A stretch of DNA of 64,000 nucleotides from DASRSS01 sp963799045 (GTDB taxonomy: Bacteria > Actinomycetota > Actinomycetes > Mycobacteriales > Jatrophihabitantaceae). The translations under genes and the position numbers were made by a program. The stretch spans positions 310,001 through 374,000 of the forward strand of contig CAWCVN010000001.1 in NCBI GenBank assembly GCA_963799045.1. The letters are read 5' to 3'. Below, piece after piece: positions 51,827-60,393 of this stretch; positions within the stretch are counted from its first letter, which is position 1, and each line of letters starts with the position of its first letter. The notes under the pieces were generated by a model that saw only the letters and a list, made by a program, of their open reading frames with translations, made no database searches and was not told the DNA's origin.

Positions 51827-53245
51827 GTGAGGGTCGGCGGCATCTCGGAGGCGCTCGCCGCAGCTCGCGCCGGTGACGAGCAGGCCTTCGCTGTGCTGTG
51901 GGCCGAGAGCGCCCCGGGGTTGCACCGCTACCTGAGCGCCGTCGCCGGAGATCAGGCCGACGTCCTCGCCGTTCGGACCTGGGCCGAATCGGTCGGGAAG
52001 CTGCGACGATTCCGCGGTGACGAGGCCGCGTGGCGGCGGCTGCTGTTCAGCACCGCCCGCGCCTGCGCGCGGCAGCATGTGCCCGAGCCCAGGGCCCTGC
52101 CGCGGGTGCGGGCCGATTCCACGCTCGGCGACGCGGTGACCCAGGTCGCGGTGGACCTCGTCGCGGCGCTGCCCAAACCGCAGGCCGAGGTCGTCATCCT
52201 GCGCACCGCCGGCCGGTTGAGCGCAGCGGATGTCGCGCGGGTGCTGAACCTGAGCGTTCCTACCGTTCGTGCTGCTGCGCACGCCGGACTGGCTCGGGCC
52301 GGTGCCCTGGCCGACGACCGGGCTGCCCGCGGCCGCATCGACCGGGCCCAGCCGGTCCAGGATCCGCCCGGCTGGGAGCGCACCGGCTTCGTCGCGGGGC
52401 TCGGGGCCGTCGAATCCGCGGTCGACGATCTGCTCAGCGGCCGTTCGGTCGGACCCGGGGCGCCGCGGCGGGCGCAGCTGCTCGCCTCGCTGCTGGTGGC
52501 CCTGACCGCGCCTGCGTCGACGGCCGAGCTGGCCGGTGCCGAGGCTGCGCTAGCCGCCTTCCGGGAGGCGATGGCGCGGCCGGAGCCCGGCAGGCGTGGC
52601 CTGCAGTATCTGGGTTCGCGGGCGGCCGTGGCCGTCGCGGCGGCGTCGATCGGAGTGTTCGGCTCGGCGGCGGCCGCCTATGCCGGTCTGTTGCCGGCAC
52701 CGGCGCAGGACATCGCGCACGACTGGTTCGGCGCGCCTGCCGGGAGCTCCGGCGGCCATGGTCGCGGTTCCGCGCCCGGGTCTGCCGCCGCGTCGGTCAC
52801 CTCGACCGCGGTCGGCGGCTCGGGGTCAGTGCCCGGTAACCAGCGGGTGACCGCGCGGGCGGGCAGGCCGCCCGTCCCGGGGGTGACGTCCGGCGCCCCG
52901 GTCGGCGAATCGAGCACCGGCGCCGGTGCGGTGCCGACATCGGCCGCCGCGCCGCCCGTCGCCGATGACGCCGGATCGCGGCCGGGCTCGACCAGGACAC
53001 CACCGGGCTCGACCAGGACACCACCGGGCTCGACCAGGACACCACCGGGCTCGACCAGGACACCACCGGGCTCGACCAGGACACCACCGGGCTCGACCAG
53101 GACACCACCGGGCTCGACCAGGACACCACCGGGCTCGACCAGGACACCACCGGGCTCGACGAAGACACCACCGGGCTCGACGAAGACACCACCGGGCTCG
53201 ACGAAGACACCGCCCGGCGGCGGCGCAGGAGCTCAGTCCAGGTAG
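51827..53245 (+). CDS. ECF-like sigma factor with membrane span and heptad repeats
   Basis: A 472-residue protein. Residues 5-95 resemble sigma region 2 (AARAGDEQAFAVLWAESAPG; WRRLLFSTARACARQ) and about 105-160 region 4 (LPKPQAEVVILRTAGRLSAA; VARVLNLSVPTVRAAAHAGL). A membrane span follows (about 265-290, VAVAAASIGVFGSAAAAYAGLL), then a Ser/Thr/Pro/Gly-rich outside part with eleven heptads PGSTRTP/PGSTKTP (about 386-463). A sigma-like domain tethered to a membrane segment resembles fused sigma-anti-sigma proteins. Its end overlaps the sigA end by 13 bases. Confidence 0.7.
   Translation: MRVGGISEALAAARAGDEQAFAVLWAESAPGLHRYLSAVAGDQADVLAVRTWAESVGKLRRFRGDEAAWRRLLFSTARACARQHVPEPRALPRVRADSTLGDAVTQVAVDLVAALPKPQAEVVILRTAGRLSAADVARVLNLSVPTVRAAAHAGLARAGALADDRAARGRIDRAQPVQDPPGWERTGFVAGLGAVESAVDDLLSGRSVGPGAPRRAQLLASLLVALTAPASTAELAGAEAALAAFREAMARPEPGRRGLQYLGSRAAVAVAAASIGVFGSAAAAYAGLLPAPAQDIAHDWFGAPAGSSGGHGRGSAPGSAAASVTSTAVGGSGSVPGNQRVTARAGRPPVPGVTSGAPVGESSTGAGAVPTSAAAPPVADDAGSRPGSTRTPPGSTRTPPGSTRTPPGSTRTPPGSTRTPPGSTRTPPGSTRTPPGSTRTPPGSTKTPPGSTKTPPGSTKTPPGGGAGAQSR
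52984..53214 (+). repeat. 21-bp tandem repeat encoding PGSTRTP heptads (11 copies)
   Basis: Eleven 21-base units in frame; the first eight encode Arg (AGG) and the last three Lys (AAG) at the same position, and the units are otherwise almost identical. This low divergence suggests recent expansion by slippage. Confidence 0.95.
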
Positions 53246-54572
53246 TCGCGCAGCACCTGCGAGCGGGACGGGTGGCGCAGCTTGGACATCGTCTTCGACT
53301 CGATCTGCCGGATCCGCTCGCGCGTGACGCCGTAGACCTGGCCGATCTCGTCCAACGTGCGCGGCTGGCCGTCGGTGAGGCCGAAGCGCAGCTTCACCAC
53401 GCCCGCCTCGCGCTCGGACAGGGTCTGCAGCACCGAGGTCAGCTGGTCCTGCAGCAGCGTGAACGACACCGCGTCGACCGCGACGACGGCCTCGGAGTCC
53501 TCGATGAAGTCACCCAGCTGGCTGTCGCCCTCGTCGCCGATCGTCTGGTCCAGGCTGATCGGCTCACGCGCGTACTGCTGGATCTCCAGCACCTTGTCCG
53601 GCGTGATGTCCATTTCCTTGGCGAGCTCTTCGGGCGTGGGCTCGCGACCGAGGTCCTGCAGCAGCTCGCGCTGGATGCGGCCCAGCTTGTTGATCACCTC
53701 GACCATGTGCACCGGGATGCGGATCGTGCGGGCCTGATCGGCCATCGCGCGGGTGATCGCCTGCCGGATCCACCAGGTGGCGTACGTGGAGAACTTGTAG
53801 CCCTTGGTGTAGTCGAACTTCTCGACGGCGCGGATCAGCCCCAGGTTGCCTTCCTGGATGAGGTCCAGGAACGCCATGCCGCGGCCGGTGTAGCGCTTGG
53901 CCAGCGACACCACCAGGCGCAGGTTCGCCTCGAGCAGGTGGTTCTTGGCCCGCTCACCGTCGCGCACGATCCAGCGCAGGTCGCGACGCATCTGGGTCGC
54001 GAGCTTCTCGTTGCTCTCCTCCGCCTGGCGCAGCCGCTCGGAGGCGTACAGGCCCGCCTCGATCCGCTTTGCGAGGTCGACCTCCTCCTCGGCGTTGAGC
54101 AGGGCGACCTTGCCGATCTGTTTGAGATAAGCGCGCACGGAGTCGGCGGAGGCCGTCATCTCGGCGTCCTTGCGCGCCTGGCGCAGCGCCTCGGACTCCT
54201 CCTCGTCGTCCCAGGTGAACTCGGCCTCCGCGCCTTCGGTCGGCTCGGCGTCGGCCGAGTCCAGCGCCGCCGCGTCGGGGGTATCTCGTCGGCCGCGAGC
54301 TCCGGCTTGCCGGTCGTCGCCTTCTTCGCGGCGCCTTTCTTGGCCCCCTTGGGTGCCTGCGCACTCGCCGGGGACTTGGCGTCGGCGCTGTCGGCCGGCG
54401 CCTTCTTCGCGGTGGTCTTCGCCGGCGTCTTCGCGTCCGCCTTCTTCGCGGAGCTGCCGGCCTTCTTCACGGTTGCCGTCGCGCGCTTGGCGGTACTCGT
54501 CGCTGCGACGGAGCCACGTGCCTTGCGTGCCTGCCCGGGGATGTTCTGGGGGGACTGCTGGCTGGAAACCAC
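53233..54572 (-). CDS. sigA: Primary sigma factor SigA (RpoD/HrdB; one frameshift)
   Basis: The housekeeping sigma factor. Region 1.2 SVRAYLKQIGKVALL, region 2 LRLVVSLAKRYTGRGMAFLD and KFSTYATWWIRQAITRAMAD, region 3 MVEVINKLGRIQRELLQDLG and region 4 RTLDEIGQVYGVTRERIRQIE end RHPSRSQVLRDYLD. The N-terminal Lys/Ala-rich extension (KKAGSSAKKADAKTPAKTT) lies in another frame: near 54280 a base in a C run is off (DEI then PDAAALDSADAEP one frame over). An essential gene will not be broken, so this is a sequence error. GTG 54572 is taken as start. It converges with the membrane sigma-like gene. Confidence 0.95.
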
Positions 54573-54720
54573 GAATGACCTTTCACGATTCTGCACACGA
54601 ACCGAGGCTCGCGCGCGGATCACGATTCCGCTCGGCGCGGCTGACATGTGTGGGGTCGCAGGCCGTCTGTTGGTCGCCTCAGGTTCGAGTCCAGTACGTG
54701 CGCCGTGCCCTTCGCCTGTC

Positions 54721-54726
54721 ATTGTA
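54721..54726 (-). promoter_or_regulatory. Possible -10 element of sigA (TACAAT)
   Basis: Minus strand TACAAT, about 150 bases upstream of GTG 54572. No clear -35 is at the proper spacing, so the assignment is tentative. Confidence 0.35.
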
Positions 54727-54789
54727 CTGCCGAGGATCACCGATGCGAGCCGAACGCGGCGCGGGTCCGGCCCGAGCCTCGTGCGGAAG

Positions 54790-55563
54790 CTACTCGCCGC
54801 GCCGCTCGGCCGCCGCGATGGCGGCGCCGACGATGCCGGCATCGTTGAGCAGTTCGGCCGGCTTGACCGGCGTGTTCAGGGTCAGCAGAGGCACCCACTT
54901 CTGGGCGTCCTTGCTCACCCCGCCGCCGACGACGAACAGATCCGGTGTGAACAGCCGCTCGACGTGCGCCATGTACTCGTCCACCCGCTTGGCCCACTTC
55001 CTGTACGACAGATCGTTCTCGTCGCGAACGGATGCCGCCGCCTGGGTCTCGGCGTCGTGTCCGTTCAGTTCCAGATGGCCCAACTCGGTGTTCGGCACCA
55101 GGATGCCGTCGATGAGCAGTGCGCTGCCGATCCCGGTGCCGAAGGTCAGCAGGATGACCACGCCGGACACTCCCCGCGCGGCACCGAAGCGAGCCTCGGC
55201 GATCCCCGCTGCGTCGGCGTCGTTGAGCACGGTGACGTCGGTTCCCGATCCCGCGGCATCGGTGAAGCACCTGTCGACATCCGTGCCGATCCAGCTCTTG
55301 TCGACATTGGCGGCGGACTTGGCGACCCCGTGCTGGATGATCGCCGGGAACGTCGCGCCGACGGGGCCGGTCCAGCCGGCCTCGGTGAGCAGTTCGACCA
55401 CCACGCGGGCGACCGCGTCCGGCGTCGACGGCTGCGGGGTGAGGATGCGCTTTCGCGCGGTGACCAACCGGCCGGTCGCGACGTCCACGACGGCGCCCTT
55501 GATTCCGGTTCCCCCGATGTCGATGCCATAGGCCTGCTCAACACCGGCGCTGTGCTGCGCCAC
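54790..55563 (-). CDS. ppgK: Polyphosphate glucokinase
   Basis: PPGK phosphorylates glucose using polyphosphate (or ATP). The 257-residue ROK-type kinase has GIDIGGTGIKGAVVDVATG (phosphate 1), the polyphosphate-site GATFPAIIQHGVAKSAANVD, VLNDADAAGIAEARFG with catalytic Asp and LLTFGTGIGSALLIDG. GTG 55563 follows GAGGAGAG; a downstream GTG would trim seven residues. It belongs to the sigA-ppgK-suhB block of actinobacteria. Confidence 0.94.
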   Translation of the reverse strand: MAQHSAGVEQAYGIDIGGTGIKGAVVDVATGRLVTARKRILTPQPSTPDAVARVVVELLTEAGWTGPVGATFPAIIQHGVAKSAANVDKSWIGTDVDRCFTDAAGSGTDVTVLNDADAAGIAEARFGAARGVSGVVILLTFGTGIGSALLIDGILVPNTELGHLELNGHDAETQAAASVRDENDLSYRKWAKRVDEYMAHVERLFTPDLFVVGGGVSKDAQKWVPLLTLNTPVKPAELLNDAGIVGAAIAAAERRGE

Positions 55564-55638
55564 GCCGCTCTCCTCGATCCGCACTGTCGACGGCGACCCT
55601 ATCTCGCTGCCGGGTCCGGGACGTGGTGCGATGGGTAC

Positions 55639-56481
55639 ATGAGCGACCAGCGACCCTCCGGCGAAGACGCGTTCCGGCTCGCCGGTGAGCAGCTGCACGA
55701 GCTGGCCGTCGAGTTGGCGACCGGTGCTGCCCAGCTGGTCCGCGACGAGGTCGACAGGCACGGCCACCACTTCGAGGTCGGCGCGAAGAGCACCGAGACC
55801 GATCTGGTCACCGCCGCCGACAGGGCCAGCGAGAGCTGGCTTCGACAGCGACTGGCGCAGCGGCGGCCGGGTGACGCGGTGCTCGGCGAGGAGGGCGGCG
55901 CCGCGGCCGGGAGCACGGACGTCCGGTGGGTTCTGGACCCGATCGACGGAACGGTGAACTTCGTGCTCGGGCTGCCGCAGTACGCCGTGTCGGTCGCGGC
56001 CCAGCTCGACGGCCGCACCGTGGCCGGCGCCGTGTGCAACATCGCGAGCGGCGAACTGTTCCGCGCGCGGTTCGGCGGCGGAGCCTACCTCGGCGACCGG
56101 CCCCTGCGCGGGCCGCGCTCGGTGCCGCTCGCCCGGGCGGTGGTCGGCACCGGCTTCGCCTATGCCGCCGCGACGCGCGCCCGCCAGGCGCAGGTGGTTG
56201 CCGGCCTGCTGCCTGTGGTCGCCGACATCAGGCGGCTCGGTTCGGCCGCGCTCGACCTGTGCGCGGTGGCGGCCGGACAGCTGGACGCCTACTTCGAGGC
56301 GGGCCTGAACCCGTGGGACTACGCCGCCGGGCTGCTGATCGCGACCGAGGCCGGCTGCGTCGCCTCCGGGCTGCACGGTCGCGAGCCGGGGAGCACGCTG
56401 ACCGCGGTCACCGGGCCGGGCTTGCTGGGGGACTTCGAGCGGGTGCTGTCCGAACTCGGTGCCGACCGGGTCACCGGGTAG
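55639..56481 (+). CDS. suhB: Inositol monophosphatase family protein
   Basis: A 280-residue Mg-dependent phosphatase. Metal-ligand motifs are EEGGAAAGSTDVRWVLDPIDGTVNF (Glu and DPIDGT) and the C-terminal WDYAAGLLIATEAG. It makes inositol from inositol-1-phosphate, or acts on related sugar phosphates, for phosphatidylinositol and mycothiol synthesis in actinobacteria. ATG 55639 lacks a clear ribosome-binding site. It is divergent from ppgK and convergent with the cei-like gene. Confidence 0.92.
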   Translation: MSDQRPSGEDAFRLAGEQLHELAVELATGAAQLVRDEVDRHGHHFEVGAKSTETDLVTAADRASESWLRQRLAQRRPGDAVLGEEGGAAAGSTDVRWVLDPIDGTVNFVLGLPQYAVSVAAQLDGRTVAGAVCNIASGELFRARFGGGAYLGDRPLRGPRSVPLARAVVGTGFAYAAATRARQAQVVAGLLPVVADIRRLGSAALDLCAVAAGQLDAYFEAGLNPWDYAAGLLIATEAGCVASGLHGREPGSTLTAVTGPGLLGDFERVLSELGADRVTG

Positions 56482-56509
56482 GGACCGGCACCGGGCGGCG
56501 CTCAGGCAC

Positions 56510-57196
56510 TCAGTGCGTGGGGGTGGATCCGGGTGTGCCCGACCCGCCGGCCGCTCCGGTAGGGCCGCCGGCCGTTCCGGTCGCCGGGGAGGTGGCTGCC
56601 GTGCTCGCGCACCCGGTGTCCAGGCCACCGGTGGTGCCCACCACCGGGACCAGCTTGATCCCGTCCGCTCGTAGTTTGGCGGTGACCTGGCGCTGCGTCG
56701 CCACCCGCTTGTACTTCAGGCCGAGAGAGACGAGGACGGTGGAGTCCTTCTCGTTGGTTTGCACCAGCTTCGCGCCGGGGAAGTAGTACTGGACCAGCGT
56801 GGCTCCGTCGATCGCGTTGGGGCCCGAGCGGATCTCGGCCACGCCCTTGACCACCCCGCTGTATCCGGGGAATCCCTTGCCGTCGTTCGCGGCCGGGGCG
56901 GGCGCGTTGAATCCGTCCCGGACCAACACACGCTGGGCGGCGCCGGCGATCCCGTGCCGCTTGGTGGAGTTCAGGACCTGGACGGTGATGGCGGCCTGCT
57001 CGGGCAGTTCCCGGGGGGCCGGCGCACCCGTAGAGCTGCCGCACGAGGGCGTGGCCGAGGCGTGGCCGGTGCTGCGGGCCAGGACCCGCCACCAGACCAG
57101 CGCGGCCAGCAACGTGAGCGCGAGGAGGAACACCAGTGCCGGCAGCGGACGGCGCTTCGGCGGACTCGGCATCGGCTGGCGGACATCCTGTGGCAC
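56510..57196 (-). CDS. LytR C-terminal domain envelope protein (Cei-like)
   Basis: A 228-residue protein with one N-terminal span (LPALVFLLALTLLAALVWWRVL), a linker and a LytR_C domain (AITVQVLNSTKRHGIAGAAQRVL; LVQYYFPGAKLV). A Gly/Thr/Pro-rich tail ends it. Same neighbours as Rv2700 (Cei, cell envelope integrity) in M. tuberculosis, so an envelope role is likely. GTG 57196 has TAGGCT 8 bases upstream (57205-57210). Confidence 0.85.
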   Translation of the reverse strand: MPQDVRQPMPSPPKRRPLPALVFLLALTLLAALVWWRVLARSTGHASATPSCGSSTGAPAPRELPEQAAITVQVLNSTKRHGIAGAAQRVLVRDGFNAPAPAANDGKGFPGYSGVVKGVAEIRSGPNAIDGATLVQYYFPGAKLVQTNEKDSTVLVSLGLKYKRVATQRQVTAKLRADGIKLVPVVGTTGGLDTGCASTAATSPATGTAGGPTGAAGGSGTPGSTPTH

Positions 57197-57204
57197 GGGG
57201 TGTC

Positions 57205-57210
57205 AGCCTA
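57205..57210 (-). promoter_or_regulatory. -10 element TAGGCT of the Cei-like gene
   Basis: Minus strand TAGGCT ends 8 bases before GTG 57196; leaderless-type spacing. Confidence 0.4.
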
Positions 57211-57440
57211 GTCACCGCCAGGCGGGAATTGCTGTGCCTCCCCGGCCGTTGAGCACAGATCGCGGCGCGGTAACGTTCCGCGGCCGAGGTCATTCGGCGC
57301 GGTACGGACGTGTGCGAGAACACGCTCGACGGTCGGGCACAAAATGCCCCCGTCGTGCGTTGCAGCGCCGGATGCAACAAATCGATTGACCGAACCAGAA
57401 CGATGCAGTGGCCACCCCACCGAGGAGTTGAAGACAGCAC

Positions 57441-57749
57441 ATGGCGACCGACTACGACGCTCCGCGTCGCGGAGACGCCGACGACCTGGGCGAGGACTCG
57501 CTCGAGGAGCTCAAGGCGAAGCGAGCCGAGGCACAGTCCGGCTCGATCGACGTCGATGAGACCGAGCTGAACGAGTCGCTTGAGCTGCCCGGCGCGGACC
57601 TGTCCGGACTGTCCGGCGAAGAGCTGACGGTCCGGGTCGTGCCCAAACAAGACGACGAGTTCACCTGTTCACGGTGCTTCCTGGTTCACCACCGCAGCCG
57701 GCTCGCCCGGCAGACCAAGGGCCAGTTCATCTGCAGAGACTGTGCTTGA
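57441..57749 (+). CDS. DUF4193 family protein
   Basis: A 102-residue acidic protein matching Rv2699c: MATDYDAPRRGDADDLGEDS, ELKAKRAEAQSGSIDVDETE and the zinc-ribbon-like C-terminus DEFTCSRCFLVHHRSRLA...FICRDCA (two Cys-x2-Cys pairs). Function unknown. ATG 57441 follows GAGGAG. It is conserved next to sigA-ppgK-suhB. Confidence 0.93.
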   Translation: MATDYDAPRRGDADDLGEDSLEELKAKRAEAQSGSIDVDETELNESLELPGADLSGLSGEELTVRVVPKQDDEFTCSRCFLVHHRSRLARQTKGQFICRDCA

Positions 57750-57824
57750 TCCACGGTAGGCGACCCAGGCGTCTGTATCTCAGCTCGAGGCTTGACTCCG
57801 GATCACGGCCGGCGGCTGTTGCGC

Positions 57825-58601
57825 TTACAGCGTGGCGCGCAGGCCGGCGCCGCCGTCGATGACGAGGGTCTGGCCGGTGATCCAGGAGGAGTCGGCCGAG
57901 GCGAGGAAGGCGGCCGCAGCCGCAACATCCTCCGGCTCGCCGAGCCGGCCCAGCGGGTACCCCGCCGCGGCCGCCTGCTCGTCGGCCTCGTACAGCGCCG
58001 CGGCGAACTTGGTCTTCACCACCGCCGGCGCCAGGGCATTTACCCGCACGGCGGGCGCGAGTTCGGCCGCCAGCTGCATGGTCAGCCCGATGAGCGCGGA
58101 CTTGCTCACCCCGTAGTAGGCGATCCCCGGCGCCGGGTGCAGCCCGGCGACGGAGGCGATGTTCACGATCGCGCCGCGGCCGTCCGCGCCGAGCCCGGTC
58201 GCCAGCGCCTGGCGGGTCCAGGCGAGCGCGGCGAGGACGTTCACGTCCATGATCTTGCGCGCCGCCGCCTCCTCGATGTCGACGAGCGGGCCGTAGGCCG
58301 GGTTGATCCCGGTGTTGTTCACCAGGACGTCGAGTCGACCGAACGCCTTCCGCACGGTGCTGAACACCTCGGCCTGGTGCTCGGGGTCGTCGGCCCGGCC
58401 GGCGACGAAGCGCGCGTGGTCGGGGCCGCCGAGCTCGGCGACGGCAGCCTCGAGGGGATCCACCTTGCGCGCGGTGATCAGCACCCGGCCGCCTTCGGCG
58501 ACGATGCGCGCGGCGATGGCGAGGCCGATGCCGCGGCTGGCGCCGGTGACCACCGCCGTACGGCCGGCGAAACGGGCTGAGCTGGGGTGGTTCGCGTCCA
58601 T
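57825..58601 (-). CDS. SDR family oxidoreductase
   Basis: A 258-residue short-chain dehydrogenase: cofactor motif TAVVTGASRGIGLAIA (TGxxxGxG), NNTGIN in place of NNAG, active-site Ser-Tyr-Lys in ASVAGLHPAPGIAYYGVSKSA and C-terminal SSWITGQTLVIDGGAG. The Thr in NNTG is a tolerated change. It resembles glucose/ribitol dehydrogenase- and FabG-type SDRs; substrate unknown. ATG 58601 has a TGAGG site. Confidence 0.9.
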   Translation of the reverse strand: MDANHPSSARFAGRTAVVTGASRGIGLAIAARIVAEGGRVLITARKVDPLEAAVAELGGPDHARFVAGRADDPEHQAEVFSTVRKAFGRLDVLVNNTGINPAYGPLVDIEEAAARKIMDVNVLAALAWTRQALATGLGADGRGAIVNIASVAGLHPAPGIAYYGVSKSALIGLTMQLAAELAPAVRVNALAPAVVKTKFAAALYEADEQAAAAGYPLGRLGEPEDVAAAAAFLASADSSWITGQTLVIDGGAGLRATL

Positions 58602-58634
58602 GACCTCAGGACCCTAGAGGACGCGCGGTGCGAG

Positions 58635-59150
58635 TCAGCGGCCGGTGCGCAGCAGCTCGACCACCCGCTGCGGATGCCGGGTACTGAGCACCCAGTAGGG
58701 CGTCGGGTCGTCAGGGTCGTCGAGCCACAACTGCACGCCCGGGCCGATCCACGGCCGGATCGAGACGAAGGCAGCCGGATCACCCTCACGCCCCACCACC
58801 CTGCGCAGGGTGTCCCGGTCCAGCGCCACGCAGCCGCTGACGAACGACAGCGGCAGGTGTGCGCCACGGACCCGGACCTCGCCGTCGGCGATCTCCAGCG
58901 TGTTGTGCCCCAGCCACCACACGATGACGACCGACAGGGGCAGCAGGGTGCCGAACGGAATCCAGTCGGTGAGGCTGTACCCGCCGATGTGGAACTCGGC
59001 CGCCAGGATGGACGCGACGCCCAGCGCCACCACGTACCACCACAGTGGGGTGCGCAGGCGCTCGCGATAGACCACGCCGCCCGCCGCGCGGCCCGCTCCT
59101 CCGGTGTCTGCGGACACGTGTGAGGGCGGAGTCTCGCTGCTAGCAGTCAC
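58635..59150 (-). CDS. DUF3093 family membrane protein
   Basis: A 171-residue protein with two adjacent spans (TPLWWYVVALGVASILAAEF; FGTLLPLSVVIVWWLG) and a C-terminal soluble domain (LEIADGEVRVRGAHLPLSF; YWVLSTRHPQRVVELLRTG). It matches the actinobacterial DUF3093 family (Rv2698), function unknown. GTG 59150 is preferred over GTG 59156 because TACCCT lies 7 bases upstream. It is divergent from dut. Confidence 0.85.
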   Translation of the reverse strand: MTASSETPPSHVSADTGGAGRAAGGVVYRERLRTPLWWYVVALGVASILAAEFHIGGYSLTDWIPFGTLLPLSVVIVWWLGHNTLEIADGEVRVRGAHLPLSFVSGCVALDRDTLRRVVGREGDPAAFVSIRPWIGPGVQLWLDDPDDPTPYWVLSTRHPQRVVELLRTGR

Positions 59151-59157
59151 GTCCACG

Positions 59158-59167
59158 AGGGTAACCT
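59158..59167. promoter_or_regulatory. Overlapping divergent -10 elements of DUF3093 gene and dut
   Basis: AGGGTAACCT contains TACCCT on the minus strand (59158-59163; 7 bases before GTG 59150) and TAACCT on the plus strand (59162-59167; 8 bases before GTG 59176). The two hexamers share two base pairs. Confidence 0.5.
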
Positions 59168-59175
59168 GCCCTCCC

Positions 59176-59703
59176 GTGAGGCCTGCCCGTGAGGACGTCG
59201 ATGCCGACATCGACGTCGATGCCGACGTCGATGTCTTGGTTCAGCGACTCGACGCACAGGTGCCGCTCCCGCTGTACGCGCTGCCCGGCGACGCCGGCGC
59301 CGACATCGTCACCGCAGAGGACGTCACGCTGGCGCCGGGGGAACGTGCGGTGCTGCGGACCGGGCTCGCAATCGCCGTGCCGCCCGGGTATGCGGCCTTC
59401 GTCCATCCTCGCTCCGGCCTGGCCGCTCGAGCGGGGCTGGGGCTGGTTAACGCGCCGGGCACCATCGACTCCGGATACCGTGGCGAGATCAAGGTCATCG
59501 TGATCAACCACGACCCGACCCGTGGCTTGACGCTCTCGCGCGGCGAGCGGATCGCCCAGCTGGTCGTCCAACCGGTCGCGCGGGCGGCGTTCGTCGAGGT
59601 GGAACGGCTGCCCGAATCGGAGCGTGCGGACGGCGGCCACGGCTCGACCGGCGGCGCAGCGGCGCTACTCGGAGCGGGATCGAACGACGAGGGGAACAGT
59701 TAG
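59176..59703 (+). CDS. dut: dUTP diphosphatase
   Basis: Dut hydrolyses dUTP to dUMP, keeping uracil out of DNA and feeding thymidylate synthesis. The 175-residue trimeric-type enzyme has motif 1 GDAGADI, motif 2 PRSGLAARAGL, motif 3 GLVNAPGTIDSGYRGEIKV, motif 4 RGERIAQLVVQ and the C-terminal motif 5 RADGGHGSTGG. The usual protein starts at VLVQRLDAQVPLP; here about 20 residues precede it, from a repeated Asp-rich stretch (DVDADIDVDADVDV). GTG 59176 is the only start upstream with a promoter. Confidence 0.95.
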   Translation: MRPAREDVDADIDVDADVDVLVQRLDAQVPLPLYALPGDAGADIVTAEDVTLAPGERAVLRTGLAIAVPPGYAAFVHPRSGLAARAGLGLVNAPGTIDSGYRGEIKVIVINHDPTRGLTLSRGERIAQLVVQPVARAAFVEVERLPESERADGGHGSTGGAAALLGAGSNDEGNS

Positions 59704-60371
59704 TGGCGTCGCGACGCAAGAACAAGCGCACCGAGCGGGCCAAGCTGGACGCGACACCGCCCTGGGAGGGCCGCATCCGCCCGGAGCCGGCACCGACCGC
59801 GGGCCCGTACGACGAGCGCGACGCACCCGAGGACGAGATTCCCCGCGTGGACCTCGGTGCGCTGCAGGTGCCGGCGACGCCCGGGCTGGACGTCCGCCTG
59901 GACCTCAACGAGGCGCAGCAGGTCATCGCGGTGACCTTGGCCGGAACCCACGGCACGATGCAGCTGGGGGTATTCGCCGCGCCCCGCAACGAGGGCATCT
60001 GGGACGAGGTCCGGGCCGAGATCGCCGCGTCGCTGAACTCGCAGCGCGGCGGGGCCAAGGAGCGGCTTGACGGGCCGTTCGGCACCGAGCTGACCGGCAA
60101 GCTGCCGCGCGAGGGCGGCGCCACCGTTCCGGTGCGCTTCCTGGGCATCGACGGGCCGCGCTGGTTCCTGCGGGCAATGCTGGTGGGCGCGATCGCCACC
60201 GACGACGCCAAGGCCGAGCCCTTCCTGCAGGCCCTGCGCGAGGTCATCGTCGTGCGCGGCAACGACCCGCTGCCGGTGCGCGAGCCGGTCGAGCTGCGCC
60301 TGCCGCGAGATGTCGTGCTGCCCAATGCCGCCGAGGGCGAGAATCAGCCGGCGAACGGCGCCGGCGGGTGA
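59703..60371 (+). CDS. DUF3710 family protein
   Basis: A 222-residue protein of the actinobacterial DUF3710 family (Rv2696c). KNKRTERAKLDATPPWEG, PRVDLGALQVPATPGLDVRL and GPFGTELTGKLPREGGATVP, FLGIDGPRWFLRAMLVGAIA are diagnostic. No enzymatic motif is seen. GTG 59703 shares its first base with the dut stop, so it is coupled to dut. Confidence 0.9.
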   Translation: MASRRKNKRTERAKLDATPPWEGRIRPEPAPTAGPYDERDAPEDEIPRVDLGALQVPATPGLDVRLDLNEAQQVIAVTLAGTHGTMQLGVFAAPRNEGIWDEVRAEIAASLNSQRGGAKERLDGPFGTELTGKLPREGGATVPVRFLGIDGPRWFLRAMLVGAIATDDAKAEPFLQALREVIVVRGNDPLPVREPVELRLPRDVVLPNAAEGENQPANGAGG

Positions 60372-60381
60372 CCAGGACGGT

Positions 60382-60387
60382 TAGGCT
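60382..60387 (+). promoter_or_regulatory. -10 element TAGGCT of a leaderless start
   Basis: TAGGCT stands 6 bases before ATG 60394 with no ribosome-binding site. Confidence 0.5.
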
Positions 60388-60393
60388 TGAGTC

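Noticed and set aside
52984..53214. CRISPR array
   Set aside because: The 21-bp units are contiguous with no spacers and encode in-frame heptads.
54680..54700. tRNA T-loop-like GGTTCGAGTCC upstream of sigA
   Set aside because: The T stem has mismatches and no anticodon arm or acceptor stem can be formed.
53272..55638. Plus-strand upstream extension of suhB of about 790 codons
   Set aside because: It runs antisense through sigA and ppgK; suhB homology begins only at ATG 55639.
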